Source: Salvelinus alpinus
Taxonomy: Eukaryota > Chordata > Actinopteri > Salmoniformes > Salmonidae
DNA length: 64,000 bases
Direction: 5' to 3'
Assembly: GCF_045679555.1 (NCBI RefSeq)
Contig: NC_092087.1
Coordinates: 81,400,901-81,464,900, forward strand
Below the pieces are notes generated by a model that worked only from the letters and a program-made list of their open reading frames with translations, searched no databases and was not told the DNA's origin. This document shows positions 1 through 19,824 of the stretch, one piece after another (the stretch's first letter is position 1; every line of letters begins with the position of its first letter). The translations under genes were made by a program, and so were the position numbers.

Positions 1-451
1 CGCTACAAGACCATGGTGCTTGCCTACGGAGCTGCGAGGGGAACGGCACCTCCGTACCTTCAGGCTCTGATCAGGCCCTACACCCAAACAAGGGCACTGC
101 GTTCATCCACCTCTGGCCTGCTCGCCTCCCTACCTCTGAGGAAGTACAGTTCCCGCTCAGCCCAGTCAAAACTGTTCGCTGCTCTGGCACCCCAATGGTG
201 GAACAAACTCCCTCACGACGCCAGGTCAGCGGAGTCAATCACCACCTTCCGGAGACACCTGAAACCCCACCTCTTTAAGGAATACCTAGGATAGGATAAA
301 GTAATCCTTCTACCCCCCCCCCCCCTTAAAAGAGTTAGATGCACTATTGTAAAGTGGTTGTTCCACTGGATATCATAAGGTGAATGCACCAATTTGTAAG
401 TCGCTCTGGATAAGAGCGTCTGCTAAATGACTTAAATGTAAATGTAAATGT
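1..451 (+). mobile_element. 3' end of a LINE (L2/CR1-like), truncated by window edge
   Basis: Bases 13-291 encode the C-terminal tail typical of fish L2-like reverse-transcriptase polyproteins (a 'WNKLPHDARSAESITTFRRHLK' type region, read around residues 62-85, ending LFKEYLG). A short 3' UTR follows, with the motif 'gtaagtcgctctggataag' and a tail of aaatgt repeats up to 451. Salmonid tRNA-derived SINEs share this 3' end, which is how they borrow the LINE machinery. The 5' part lies outside the window. The LINE abuts the interior of a Tc1 transposon, so it probably inserted into that Tc1. Confidence 0.75.
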
Positions 452-1501
<1,050 letters not shown>

Positions 1502-1502
1502 T

Positions 1503-1884
1503 TGTAACGTCCTGACCAGAGTTCTTATGTGTTTTGCTTGTTTAGTGTTGGTCAGGACGTGAGCTGGGTGGGAATTCTATGTTGTGTGTCTAGTTCGTCT
1601 GTTTCTATGTTCAGCCTGATATGGTTCTCAATCAGAGACAGCTGTCAATCGTTGTCCCTGATTGAGAATCATATATAGGTGGCTTGTTTTGTGTTGGGGA
1701 TTGTGGGTGGTTATTTCCTGTCTCTGTGTTTGTGTTCTGCACCAGATAGGACTGTCTCGGCTTTCACGTTTGTTGTTTTGTAATGTTTGTTAATGTTCAT
1801 CGTTTATGGTTTAATTAAACATGTTGAACACTAACTGCGCTGCATTTTGGTCCTCTCCTTCATCCCAGGAAGAAAGCCGTTACA
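1503..1884. mobile_element. Solo LTR of an LTR retroelement
   Basis: This 382-bp block begins TGTAACG and ends CGTTACA (TG...CA ends) and is flanked on both sides by the 5-bp direct repeat actgt (1498-1502 and 1885-1889). It contains a 'catatatagg' promoter-like stretch and a 'ttaattaaac' stretch. No internal coding region is present, so it is a solo LTR left by recombination, a fossil. The target repeat overlaps the terminal 'aactg' of the adjacent Tc1, so this element landed on the end of an already resident transposon. The family was not assigned; the type is common in salmonid genomes. Confidence 0.8.
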
Positions 1885-1889
1885 ACTGT

Positions 1890-2570
1890 ATTTATGCTGT
1901 AAATGTTGCAAAGATTTTGATCTTGTAATTATGTAATTGCAATACAATATGTATATGTTTGGAAAAGCATTATTTGAAAACCTGTCCGCTGTATGCAATG
2001 CTGATTTAAAAAAAACATGTTGACAAATGTGTTTTATCAACGCTTTTGTATTCCAAGAGATGTATTGGGAATGCTGCCTGTGTTAAACTGTAGACCAGAA
2101 TGTAGTACACATAGATGCCTTAGCCAGGAAGGTTCTTGGTCTATAACGCTTTAATAAAGAGAAGTTAAAATCACAGTTACAGCTCAATGTTTTCATGCCA
2201 TAATAATAATCGACATGAATCATGTTAATCCAAGTTAATCTGTCGTTCCAATGTCTACCAACAGGTGGCATATATGCTTAATGTTTGACATTTTGGAAAA
2301 CTGGACATTTCAGGATGTAAGAATCTTGACCTCAGCAATGAATGAATACATGAAACCCACCCTCCCCCACCTGTCATAGAAGTCCTCTTACAAAAATAAG
2401 GTCATCTAAAACCGACCTATTTTGATCCATCCTGTAATTATTACTGTCAGGACCTGACCCTTTAGTCTCCAGGAGAGCAGTGTAGTCAATGATAGTGGTG
2501 TGTGGTATACTGGACGATTCCGCACTGGCCCCCACCTCCACACCCACTTCTCTAAATGGCTGTGGTTGAG
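1890..2570. other. abat upstream region, no gene seen
   Basis: AT-rich unique-looking sequence between the solo LTR and the abat TATA box. I see no ORF, RNA or clear repeat here. Confidence 0.5.
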
Positions 2571-2578
2571 ATATAAAA
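2571..2578 (+). promoter_or_regulatory. TATA box of abat
   Basis: The motif atataaaa lies about 30 bases before a plausible transcription start near 2602. It is followed by a non-coding exon that ends at a canonical donor (CACACA|gtgagtg, 2652/2653). The matching acceptor (ttgctacag, 2836) precedes the ATG at 2852. Position and spacing fit a core promoter; function is inferred. Confidence 0.6.
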
Positions 2579-3089
2579 GGCTGTTGTGGAGTAAGGACGA
2601 TGGCATACAGTCTTGTGGTTCCACCTGCACCACATTTTCACACTTCCACACAGTGAGTGTTTCCTTTACATTTTAAACTACTGCGCATATCATTTGATAT
2701 GAATATTCTATTTTTAAAGTTATACTGTATGTGTGATGACCTTTAAAATATTGGTATTTTTTATTGGTATTTATGTGCAGAGTGTCAAGAAAATATGAAA
2801 ATCAACCTTTTTTTGCATTCTTCATTCTTGCTACAGTGGTAGCTGAGGAGCATGGCCTCCAGTATCCTAAACCGCTGTCTTGCTTCCTCTCTGAGACCCA
2901 GCCTTGGGTTGTCTGCTTCAGGTAAGAGGAGAGAAACGTGTATATGACTTACCATAGTAGATCTATCAAAATGGATGAATGCAACAACCATGTCGCTGTC
3001 ACTAACAAATACAGTCATGGGTGGTAACTCTACAATTTACTCGAAAGGCAAGGCACTCTGGGAAATATTTCAATAAGGCTTTACACGAA

Positions 3090-3447
3090 GCAGTGTGTTC
3101 ATTTAACACTGTTCCTGTGTTTATATGGGTCCACAGACTCCACACTTTCAGTGTTAATTTAACACTGTTCCTGTGTCTATATGGGTCCACAGACTCCACA
3201 CTTTCAGTGTTAATTTAACACTGTTCCTGTGTTTATATGGGTCCACAGACTCCACACTTTCAGTGTTAATTTAACACTGTTCCTGTGTTTATATGGGTCC
3301 ACAGACTCCACACTTTCAGTGTTAATTTAACACTGTTCCTGTGTTTATATGGGTCCACAGACTCCACACTTTCAGTGTTAATTTAACACTGTTCCTGTGT
3401 TTATATGGGTCCACAGACTCCACACTTTCAGTGTTGATTTAACACTG
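3090..3447. repeat. 56-bp tandem repeat in abat intron 1
   Basis: Six copies of a 56-bp unit, each containing 'atatgggtccacagactcc' and 'cagtgttaatttaacac'. The copies are nearly identical, indicating recent expansion or homogenisation. The unit includes a short palindrome (gttaatttaac) and an acceptor-like ccacag. The rest of the intron up to 4160 holds no gene; 3650-3860 has a weak inverted pair around 'cctgttgcaggagaactttcctgca'. Confidence 0.9.
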
Positions 3448-6400
3448 TGTTTTTTTTTTTTTTTACACTGGAGAATTTTCTGTTTAGTGATAGGTAAGGC
3501 TGGCTTCTCACATGCTATTTATAGAAAGATAGTACATATCAACATTATGGTAATAACTAATAAGTTGAACACAATGACAATTGGAAGAAAGGAGATTGTG
3601 GAATGTCTTGTGAGTTTCTGAATGCATCGCTACATTATGTTGTATCTTAATTTGATCACCCTGTTGCAGGAGAACTTTCCTGCAATACAGGACATTTTAA
3701 ACTTGTGTATTTGAGGTTTTAAAAGGCTTCTGAAGTTTGTAATTTCCACTTTGAAAATGTCGGACTTGATTTTCGCTTACGAAAAATGTATCAAACCCTA
3801 CAAAAATGTCCATGAATTATCCTGTTGCTGCAGGATTAATTTCCTGCAGTGGCATACTGGCTCAAATGAAGATCCTACATCTGTACTTTCTGTCAGTCAA
3901 ACAAGCATCATGTCTTTGACCTATACTGGCCATTCAACTTGCCAGAACAAGACAACTGGAAAACACAGTTGATCATTAATTCCCACCTCTGTACACTCCT
4001 CTTAATCCCACTCATTCCAGATGAATATCTAGCTTCCTCGTGAGGTATTTGTGATTTGCCGTACTGTCTTGTGACTAGCCACTGATTGGATGTGTTTTTG
4101 GCGTTGGCACAAACTTCATAACTCAAATAACCCATAGAATCTCGTTCACATTTTCCATAGGATACCGCCATCAGCAACCGGCTAAAAGAGTTGAGGAAGT
4201 TGAGTTTGATGGTCCTTGTATGAAGACTGAGGTTCCAGGGCCCAGATCTAAGGTAACTCAATAGATCAACTCTCGACCATATCACACCAAGGACCAGACC
4301 TACTAAGTTTATCACACTTTGCAAAGGCAAGAAAAAGGACACTATTAAAGACAGTTTTATGGGATTGTTTTTCATTCTCGTATGGAAAAAACAAGTGAAA
4401 ACTATGCAGTAGTGCAAATGCTTAGTAAATCTGTCCCTCACTGTAATGTGCCAACTGTCTAACAGTATTGTTGTCTGTTAGTTAGGGTAGCAGGGATGGT
4501 AATGGGAACAACATATTTTTTAACAATTTAAAACGGTCTATGACTGTTTGTGAAATATCTTGTGAGTATTAACATTGGCCAAAGCTCTCAGGGATCAATC
4601 AATTACACATATAATAGAAGAAGCCATTCAAAGCACTTTAAATTCAGGACATGGTTGTTTCTTACGTACTGGTAGCATCCATTCATCTCTACTGTTGTTC
4701 TCCACAGATCCTAGCACAACAACTGGAGGGGATTCAGGTAAGAAATACACATAACACACTCAGATTTATATGATATAATATGAATGAAATGTCATGTCAC
4801 TGCTGGAGGACAAAAAGAGAGGCGGTGAAGAGAAATGTCCACATCGTGAAAAAAGTGTCTTATTCTCCTTGACGTCCTCTGTCCACAAGTCATATCATAT
4901 CGGATTTGTACGATGAGTCATGTGTAACGGCACCAGTGAAAATAGCCTCTTCTCTGTCCCTCTTGAACATCTCTGTCCCTCTTGAACATCTCTGTCCCCC
5001 TCTACAGAGTGTTGTCCAGGTGAACTTCTTCTGTGACTATGAGGAGAGTAAAGGTAACTACCTGGTGGACGTGGATGGGAACCGCATGCTGGATGTCTAC
5101 ACCCAGATCGCATCCATACCCATAGGTGGATATTCTATTCTATAGGACCCAGAGTTGTTCCTGGTTAGGTCACGTGGTCAGGAAAGACTTCAAATGTAAG
5201 TTTTTCTCTCTGTGATTTCCATGATACAATCACCCGTCACTCACAAAAGTCATGACGGATCCGAAAAATATGGTAAGCAGCAATGTTGATCTTGAGAATT
5301 GAAAAACATTTGATTTGCCATTGATGATGTGTAACTATTTTCTACAATCTGTGTCAGGGAACGTTTGTCAACCGACCAGCTCTTGGGATGATGCCACCGG
5401 AGCAATTCTCTGAGAAGCTTGTCAACGGCCTGATGGCAGTAAGTTTGATTTCAAATACACCTCGGAATATAACATCACAGCCTGTTAACACTATTACTAA
5501 CCATGCATACACTTTCTAGACATATCAGGACACAGAGGACCACATTGGAAATATGTGTTTTATGATACTGTGTTGTGTTATCCCCTGGACTTTGTACTTT
5601 ATTAATGGATTCAAACCCAAGAATAAATGGAATGAAATCAAATAACTCAAGTGATTACATGACTGGTGCGCTTCCTCCATTTGTCCACTAGGTGGCACCC
5701 AAGGGCTTCAGCCGGGTCCAGACCATGGCCTGTGGATCCTGCTCCAATGAGAACGCCTACAAAGCCATCTTCATCTGGTACAGAGTAAGGGCAGGACCAT
5801 GGACAGTAACGCATTTATAAAGTCTATATTAAATATGGGCTGTATATATAGCAGACTTTTACTCTATGTGTTTCTTAGAACAAGATGAGAGGAAGTCCGG
5901 AACCAACTCCAGAGGAAGTAAGAACTAGTGTCATCAACCAGGTAGGTAACTCACACTCCCTCACAACTCTCCCGTTTGTCATTTTGTTATATAGGGCCAG
6001 CAGTTTCTCAGTCTGGTGTTCTCTCGTTCTTTTTCCAGGTTCCTGGCTGCCCTGACCTGACTCTTCTGTCCCACGGAAGAACTCTGGGTAAGACTTTAAT
6101 ATGTACTTACTTAATTACTTAGGCTGATACAATCTGACTAGGGTACTGAGAGGGTACACAAGGTACTTCCAACTGGGATGTAGGTAATTGTAATGACAAT
6201 ACATAGGTTTTAGAACCACGTAATATCAAGTCTGAACTCAAGGCTCTTCTATTCTCCCAGGCTGTCTGGCCACCACTCACACCAAGGCCATACAGAAGCT
6301 AGACGTGCCGTCTTTTGACTGGCCCATCGCCCCCTTCCCCCAGCTGAGGTACCCCCTGGACCAGTTTGAGAGGGAGAACGCACAGGAGGAGGCACGCTGC

Positions 6401-7734
6401 CTGGAGGAGGTGAGTCTCTCTCTATATATACAGTATCTCTTCTTCCTAATCTGACCATCCAACTGACTCTCATTCCTTATTCCCCTCATCCATCTGAACT
6501 ATCCTTTCTTTCATTCTCCCCCCTGACCTTCATTCTTACCTCTATTCCTCTCATCCCTCGTTCAATCCCTCCCATCTCAGGCGGAGGACCTGATAGTGAA
6601 GTGGAATCAGAAGGGTCGGCACGTGGCGGGGGTGGTGATCGAGCCAATCCAGGCAGAGGGAGGGGATAACCACGCCTCCTTTGACTTCTACAGGAAGCTC
6701 AGGGGAATCACCAAGAAGGTAGAGAAAGGATCCTTACTGGTTATAGACAGAGTACAGAGCATCTGGAGGGATATGAATCATGCTGACAATCTAACTGATT
6801 TGATTATCTTGTTAGTGAAAATGATCAAATTAGTAGATATTGAGTAGAATTCCTTTAATTGAGACTTGGTATAAGCCACCTACCAAGGTGTGTTTTATCA
6901 AATACTTCTTTAAATACATTGATTGGTAAATAATATGAAGCTATCAAGGTACACTCATCTAGAAATCAGTACTTTACTGTGTAAGTACACTGTAAACAGT
7001 ATTGTGATTACACAGGTCTTTAGTCATTTCAACCTACTGACCTTTGTGTGTCCGTCAGCATGGCTGTGCCTTCCTAGTGGATGAGGTGCAGACGGGGCGG
7101 GTCTACGGGGAAATTCTGGGCCCACGAGCACTGGGGATTGGACGACCCCGCTGACATCGTCTCCTTCAGCAAGAAGATGCTGACAGGAGGATACTACCAG
7201 AAAGATAGCTTTCAGCCTGACATGGTAGTGTGTGTGTGTGTGTATGTGGTACTTTTATATCAACCTTTTTACCTTATTTTCTTTTCTTTCTCTTCTCCTC
7301 TCCTCTCCTTTCTTATTTTCTTCTCCAGCCGTTCAGGATCTTCAACACGTGGCTTGGAGACCACACTAAGAACCTGTTGCTGACCGAGGTCATAAAGGTC
7401 ATCAAGACAGAGAACCTGCTGGACCAGGCCAAGAGGTCAGGCAAGGTCATGCTGGAGGGACTCTACGACCTACAGGTGAGTTAGGGTCAAAGGTTAGGAG
7501 TCACTGTTAGGGGAGTGAAGAATGATCCCTGTTTGATATTTACTGTGGTTGTGTTATGAGTAGAGGGAGAGTGGTCGTTTGTAGTTTGTGTGTGTGTGTG
7601 TGAGACAGCATGCATCACCCCGCTCCTCTCTCTTCAAGGATAAGTACTCCCACATGCTCAGTAGAGCGAGGGGCATCGGGACGTTCTGTGCCATCGATGT
7701 TAAGGATGAAGACACACGCAACAACCTCCTCCTC

Positions 7735-8096
7735 CTCAAGGCCAGGAATAAGGGTAAGACTCTTAGCATGTAGGATGTGATGAATCCTCAAGGCCAGGAA
7801 TAGGAGTAAGACTCTTAGCATGTAGGATGTGATGAATCCTCAAGGCCAGGAATAAGGGTAAGACACTTAGCATGTAGGATGTGATGAATCCTCAAGGCCA
7901 GGAATAGGAGTAAGACTCTTAGCATGTAGGATGTGATGAATCCTCAAGGCCAGGAATAAGGGTAAGACTCTTAGCATGTAGGATGTGATGAATCCTCAAG
8001 GCCAGGAATAAGGGTAAGACTCTTAGCATGTAGGATGTGATGAATCCTCAAGGCCAGGAATAAGGGTAAGACTCTTAGCATGTAGAATGTGATGAA
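7735..8096 (+). repeat. 52-bp array made of abat exon-14 end plus splice donor
   Basis: The last 19 bases of the coding exon (from CTCAAGGCCAGG, 7735-7753), its donor gtaagac and about 26 intron bases are repeated seven times at 52-bp spacing (7735, 7787, 7839, 7891, 7943, 7995, 8047). The first copy is the real exon end. Most copies keep AAGG|gtaaga; some carry AGGA|gtaaga. See findings. Confidence 0.92.
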
Positions 8097-8500
8097 CAAA
8101 CTAAAAGAATAAGACTATCAATTTAGCAAGATTATCAAATGATTCAAGGGCATGCAGCACAATATCCAGCATAATATTTACTAGCTTAGTATCGATAAGG
8201 TGCATCCATATCACTTACATTCAGTAGTACTATCAAGTGAATCGTTGATTCGTTAGTAAAGAATGAATACTATTTATGATGTTGTTTTCTTGTTCCAGGT
8301 GTGGTTCTAGGGGGCTGTGGAACCCAGACTATCCGGTTCCGACCAGCTCTGGTGTTCAGGGAACACCATGCTCATCTCTTCCTGGATATCTTTAATGACA
8401 CTATCGCTGAGCTCAAGTAGAGTCTACACAGGAATCCAATGTGGCCCTGCTCAAACAGACCCATACACTGTCAATCTGCAGTGAAGAGGTTGACACTCCT

Positions 8501-8775
8501 CCAATCAATCAAATGTATTTACAAAGCCCTTTTCACATCAGCTGATGTCACAAAGTGCTTGTACAGAAACCCATCCTAAAACCCCAAACAGCAAGTAATG
8601 CAGATGTAGAAGCACGGTGGCTAGGAAAAACTCCCTAGAAACGCAGGAACCTAGGAGGAAACCTAGAGAGGAACCAGGCTCTGAGGGGTGGCCAGTCCTC
8701 TTCTGGGTGAAGATTAAGGGTATATGGCCATTAAGGCCAGATGGTTCTTCAAGATCTTCATAGCCGACCATCAGG
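8501..8775. repeat. Abundant salmonid interspersed repeat in abat 3' UTR
   Basis: The sequence 'atcaatcaaatgtatttacaa' through 'ggctaggaaaaactccctag' and 'ggtggccagtcctcttctgg' is a dispersed salmonid repeat that I recognise from memory. It lies inside the inferred abat 3' UTR. Exact family name not assigned. Confidence 0.6.
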
Positions 8776-8930
8776 GTACACTCCTGTATATTACTGTACA
8801 TTATTTCACTCCAACGCTATAAGAAAATTATTTCCATAATAGACTGTGGGCTGATTGATTGCAATGGACTTTCTAAATGTCAAATAACTGTAGACATTTT
8901 CTGTATAGTGTTTTGTGTACTGTACCTTAA

Positions 8931-8936
8931 AATAAA
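8931..8936 (+). terminator. Polyadenylation signal of abat
   Basis: AATAAA about 510 bases after the abat stop, followed by a T-rich stretch. It lies only about 40 bases from the opposing tmem186 signal. Confidence 0.6.
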
Positions 8937-8972
8937 CTTGTAAAATATTTTTGCTTAAATGATCAGGGTGTC

Positions 8973-8978
8973 TTTATT
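8973..8978 (-). terminator. Polyadenylation signal of tmem186
   Basis: TTTATT on the plus strand (AATAAA on the minus strand), about 390 bases downstream of the tmem186 stop. The two genes are convergent and their 3' ends nearly touch. Confidence 0.55.
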
Positions 8979-9216
8979 GAAGGCTGTGAGTCTGAGCAGC
9001 TGTCCAACACATATGTCACTGTTTCTTTTGGTCACACACAGTAGTCAAGAAATGGAACAGAACAGACTGCAGTATATGTAGGTAGTCATCTCTTTAGCTG
9101 CTGAATATACAACATGTTAAATGCTCACAAAATAAAATACCCTTTTCACACCACTGTGTCAACCCAGACCTAACTGTGCTGGCTCAGATCTTTTCAGCAC
9201 AGTTCCAGGAACTATA

Positions 9217-9345
9217 ATGGATGCTTGGCAGGGCTCTGTTCGGCTCAGTACAGCTTGGCTGGGCTCTGTTCGGCAGTACAGCTTGGCTGGGCTCTGTTTG
9301 GCTCAGTACAGCTTGGTTTGGCTCAGTACAGCTTGGTTCGGCTCT
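9217..9345. repeat. About 30-bp GC-rich tandem repeat in tmem186 3' UTR
   Basis: Four to five imperfect copies of a unit reading 'ggctctgttcggctcagtac' followed by 'agcttggctg', with length variants. It lies in the inferred 3' UTR of tmem186. Confidence 0.75.
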
Positions 9346-9364
9346 GAAAAGCCCTATAAAAACA

Positions 9365-10141
9365 TCAAATCAAAGTCCCAAACACTTTCTCAAAGGCCTG
9401 CCTATCCACAACACGTCCCAGTCTAGTTGAGAAGTACAGCGTCTCAGAACTACTATATCGCTTCAACCTCAATATAGTCTCCCCTATGGAGTCCCCGGTG
9501 TCCCCCAGAGTCATCACGTCCGTCACGGGCAGATACACGTCCTTCCTGCGTCCCCAGAACGTCAGGTGAGACACTTTCAGCGTCGTCTGGGACTCATCCA
9601 GGTACATCATCCCGACGACGCGTCTCAGGTAGTGACTAGCCGAGTAGAGCATGACGGTGGCGAACGCCGCTATCCCCGTGCTGTAGCTAACCAGTAGGTA
9701 CGAAGCATCTCCTTGGGAATACATGTAGTAGACGGGCGGGAGTAAGAGCATGGTGATTCCGGTTTGGATCAGTTTGAGTCTGGAGACCGCTCTCAGGAGT
9801 TTGATGTGAGGTAAGGAATAGATGAGGTTGTATTTTTGGGTGGATAAGTCTGAGTATTTGGTGAGAGTAGTGACGTGGGGGGATGGGGGTACTGGGTAGC
9901 TGTGTTGGATACTAGGCGTCCATCTTGGCTCCAATCGGCTGACTACATGGGGTTGTGGGCCACAGATTAGCGACCTTGAGCTGCCTCTCAACACACAGTA
10001 TCCTCTGCAGTGGGCCAGCACATGGTAGGACAGCCGAGGGAAGAGTGTTGTAGACCTATGCTGTGGGATAGAGACAGAGAGAGGGTAGGGAAATAGGGTA
10101 GAGATAGCAGGAGAGGGGCAGAGGGCAACAGATGGAGACAT
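9365..10141 (-). CDS. tmem186: Transmembrane protein 186
   Basis: TMEM186 is an inner mitochondrial membrane protein known as a factor for complex I assembly (MCIA complex). The frame ends RVVDRQAFEKVFGTLI, like the vertebrate family. It contains the conserved order SRLKLIQTGITMLLLPPVYY (first membrane span), a second hydrophobic segment around YSTGIAAFATVMLYSASHYL, then RRVVGMMYLDES and VSHLTFWGRRKD. The frame is open to an ATG at 10141. However, a strong acceptor (tctatcccacag) at about 10065 suggests that the conserved part belongs to a second exon and that the real start sits in an upstream exon. A candidate with ATG near 10357 does not give a compatible phase, so the N-terminus is unresolved. 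Convergent with abat, as in human 16p13. Confidence 0.85.
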   Translation of the reverse strand: MSPSVALCPSPAISTLFPYPLSVSIPQHRSTTLFPRLSYHVLAHCRGYCVLRGSSRSLICGPQPHVVSRLEPRWTPSIQHSYPVPPSPHVTTLTKYSDLSTQKYNLIYSLPHIKLLRAVSRLKLIQTGITMLLLPPVYYMYSQGDASYLLVSYSTGIAAFATVMLYSASHYLRRVVGMMYLDESQTTLKVSHLTFWGRRKDVYLPVTDVMTLGDTGDSIGETILRLKRYSSSETLYFSTRLGRVVDRQAFEKVFGTLI

Positions 10142-11052
10142 GAGAAATACAAAAATACTTTGTTTTTGTTTAAAACTACAAGCTGTTTAGAGAGCAAGAA
10201 GCCATACAACAGAGAACCGATTATTTTGCTGCATCCTCATTCATCCAATTTCTTCTAACGGTATTCTGTTTTACTCTATTCTATATTAGTGGCTATACAA
10301 CTGACAGTCTAATATTGACACAAACGACAATAAGAAATAACTAATTTACCAACCATGTTAGCTGGCTTCTATCTTGCAAAATATGTGAGAAAACATCTCA
10401 GGAAGGTATCATTCACGCTGTTAGCCAGATGGCTAGGTCAGACCTTGCACTTTGGCACAGGAAGTAATTTACGCAATGTTCCAAGAGCAATTCCGCCCTC
10501 TTGTGGGCAGAGCGACATATGGTCAAAATAAAGTATTTGTGCAATTACTTTTATCTTTAATATTCATAAAGGTGAACAATAATTATTTTTGAAAAGCATG
10601 ATATTTATTGCGCAAGTGTTTTACATTTTATTTTAAACTTTAGGTTCCACAAATCTATTACAACGGAGAGTGGGAGGTCCAATATGACAGTTATGAGGCA
10701 ACAATGTTGCTGTTTGATTATGTGAATAGGATGTTGTGAAACTACGCTAACGATTTCAAATGTAGCCACTGAATTATTTAGTGTCTTGCTTCTGCATAGA
10801 CTGAAGAAGGAATGTCAAGACCATCTTCGGTGGAGTCTTGATCCCATCTTCGGTGGAGTCTTGAGTGCCGATCTTCCAAAGAAGTGTCACTGTTTGCAGC
10901 CAACTTGAACAATATTGACACATCTTTCCAAGCTTCGTTGGCCTATTACGAAATTGTAACTTTATGACAGTGTTAATGCACTGTTGTCTGTCCAACAGCA
11001 TAGCAGAAGTGTGTTGAACAGTCTACACCGCAGAATTGTGAGTCAGTGACCG
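10142..11052. other. Region between divergent tmem186 and gde1
   Basis: This holds the probable first exon and promoter of tmem186 and the 5' UTR and promoter of gde1. No clear TATA box and no transposon. At 10823-10866 there is a short direct repeat of 'atcttcggtggagtcttga'. A short out-of-frame upstream ATG (11053) overlaps the gde1 start. Confidence 0.4.
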
Positions 11053-11070
11053 TATGGACTCGGCGCAAAA

Positions 11071-19014
<7,944 letters not shown>

Positions 19015-19263
19015 ACACAGTGGACGGACATCACACACACACAGAAACCTGCACAAAACACACACACTGAAGCGAGTTAAAATCCCATATTGGACACATA
19101 CGGTTTTAACCCTGTGTTACTTATCTTACTGTGTATTGTATGCCTGAGACACATGATACAAATATTCAGTCCAGTACAATAGCCTTCAAATTACAGGGAG
19201 ACTTCATTTAGTAAACAACACCGATGTACTGTAATAACCAACTCAGGAGTGTACCTACTGCAC

Positions 19264-19397
19264 AGTTACATTTGAGATATTTATCTAGAGAGATTTACAC
19301 TAGTGATACATTTTCATAATGGTCCCCCGCGGGAATTGAACCCACAACCCTGGTGTTGCAAGCCGCCATGCTCTACCAACTGAGCCACACGGGACCA
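19264..19397 (-). mobile_element. tRNA-derived SINE in gde1 3' UTR
   Basis: On the minus strand, from 19396: a tRNA-like head with A-box (gtggctcagttggtagagc) and B-box (gggttcaattcccgc), then a degenerate tail resembling 'gtaagtcgctctggataag'. The joined non-tRNA tail shows that it is a SINE and not a functional tRNA gene. Confidence 0.8.
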
Positions 19398-19619
19398 CAG
19401 CTCATACATATGTCATATTTGGAATCCATGATCATTCCAAGTGTCAAGGATCTGTGTCAATATGAACACTTTATTCTCACACAGTGCAGTACTGTGCTTT
19501 TCTGAAAGGATAGTCTAACTGAAATAAGGAAAAGTCTGGGCATCCAACCAGCCTTCCAATGAAATACTAACCTAATAAGATGCATTAACTTGAATGAAAT
19601 AATCTTATAGGAATGGAAA

Positions 19620-19625
19620 AATAAA
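19620..19625 (+). terminator. Candidate polyadenylation signal of gde1
   Basis: AATAAA about 600 bases after the gde1 stop codon. The 3' UTR in between carries a CA-rich stretch and the SINE. Confidence 0.4.
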
Positions 19626-19824
19626 CAAGGACAGTATGGATGAAGTATATTTGTTCAGCTTCTCTCTCTGTCCTTATGCAGTGTCTACCATATGGTTTCA
19701 ACCCTCTGCCACAGGCTTCCCCTCACCTCTTAAAACAACATAAGGAAAGTCTGAAGCCGAGGCTACTACCAGTGTTCAATGACTATGGACATTGGTCAGC
19801 AGTCTCTAAGGTGCAAGGTTGAGT

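Larger units (their letters stand above)
2852..8420 (+). pseudogene. abat: 4-aminobutyrate aminotransferase (GABA-T), damaged copy
   Basis: GABA transaminase is a mitochondrial PLP enzyme that converts GABA plus 2-oxoglutarate to succinic semialdehyde plus glutamate. Exons: 2852-2921, 4161-4252, 4708-4737, 5008-5125, 5223-5272, 5358-5438, 5692-5784, 5879-5941, 6039-6087, 6261-6409, 6581-6718, 7059-7224, 7329-7475, 7639-7753, 8299-8420. The order and residues match vertebrate ABAT end to end ([76 protein letters not shown]). Three lesions are visible. The exon at 5223 is preceded by 'at' instead of 'ag'. Exon 6039-6087 lacks 15 bases, removing FMGAF from the conserved SFMGAFHGRT motif. Exon 7059-7224 lacks two bases after LVDEVQTG, giving a stop at 7152-7154 before the PLP-binding lysine (SKKM). 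All other splice sites and frames are intact, so the decay looks recent, or the lesions are sequence errors. Confidence 0.85.

Noticed and set aside
7735-8096. CRISPR-like array of evenly spaced repeats
   Set aside because: The repeats are contiguous with no unique spacers and derive from the abat exon end. The genome is vertebrate.
10340-10380. First coding exon of tmem186 starting ATGGTTG
   Set aside because: Joining it to the acceptor near 10065 gives an immediate stop or the wrong phase, so it was not used.
19321-19397. tRNA gene on the minus strand
   Set aside because: The tRNA-like head is followed by the SINE tail and has mismatches in the stems; it is the head of a tRNA-derived SINE.
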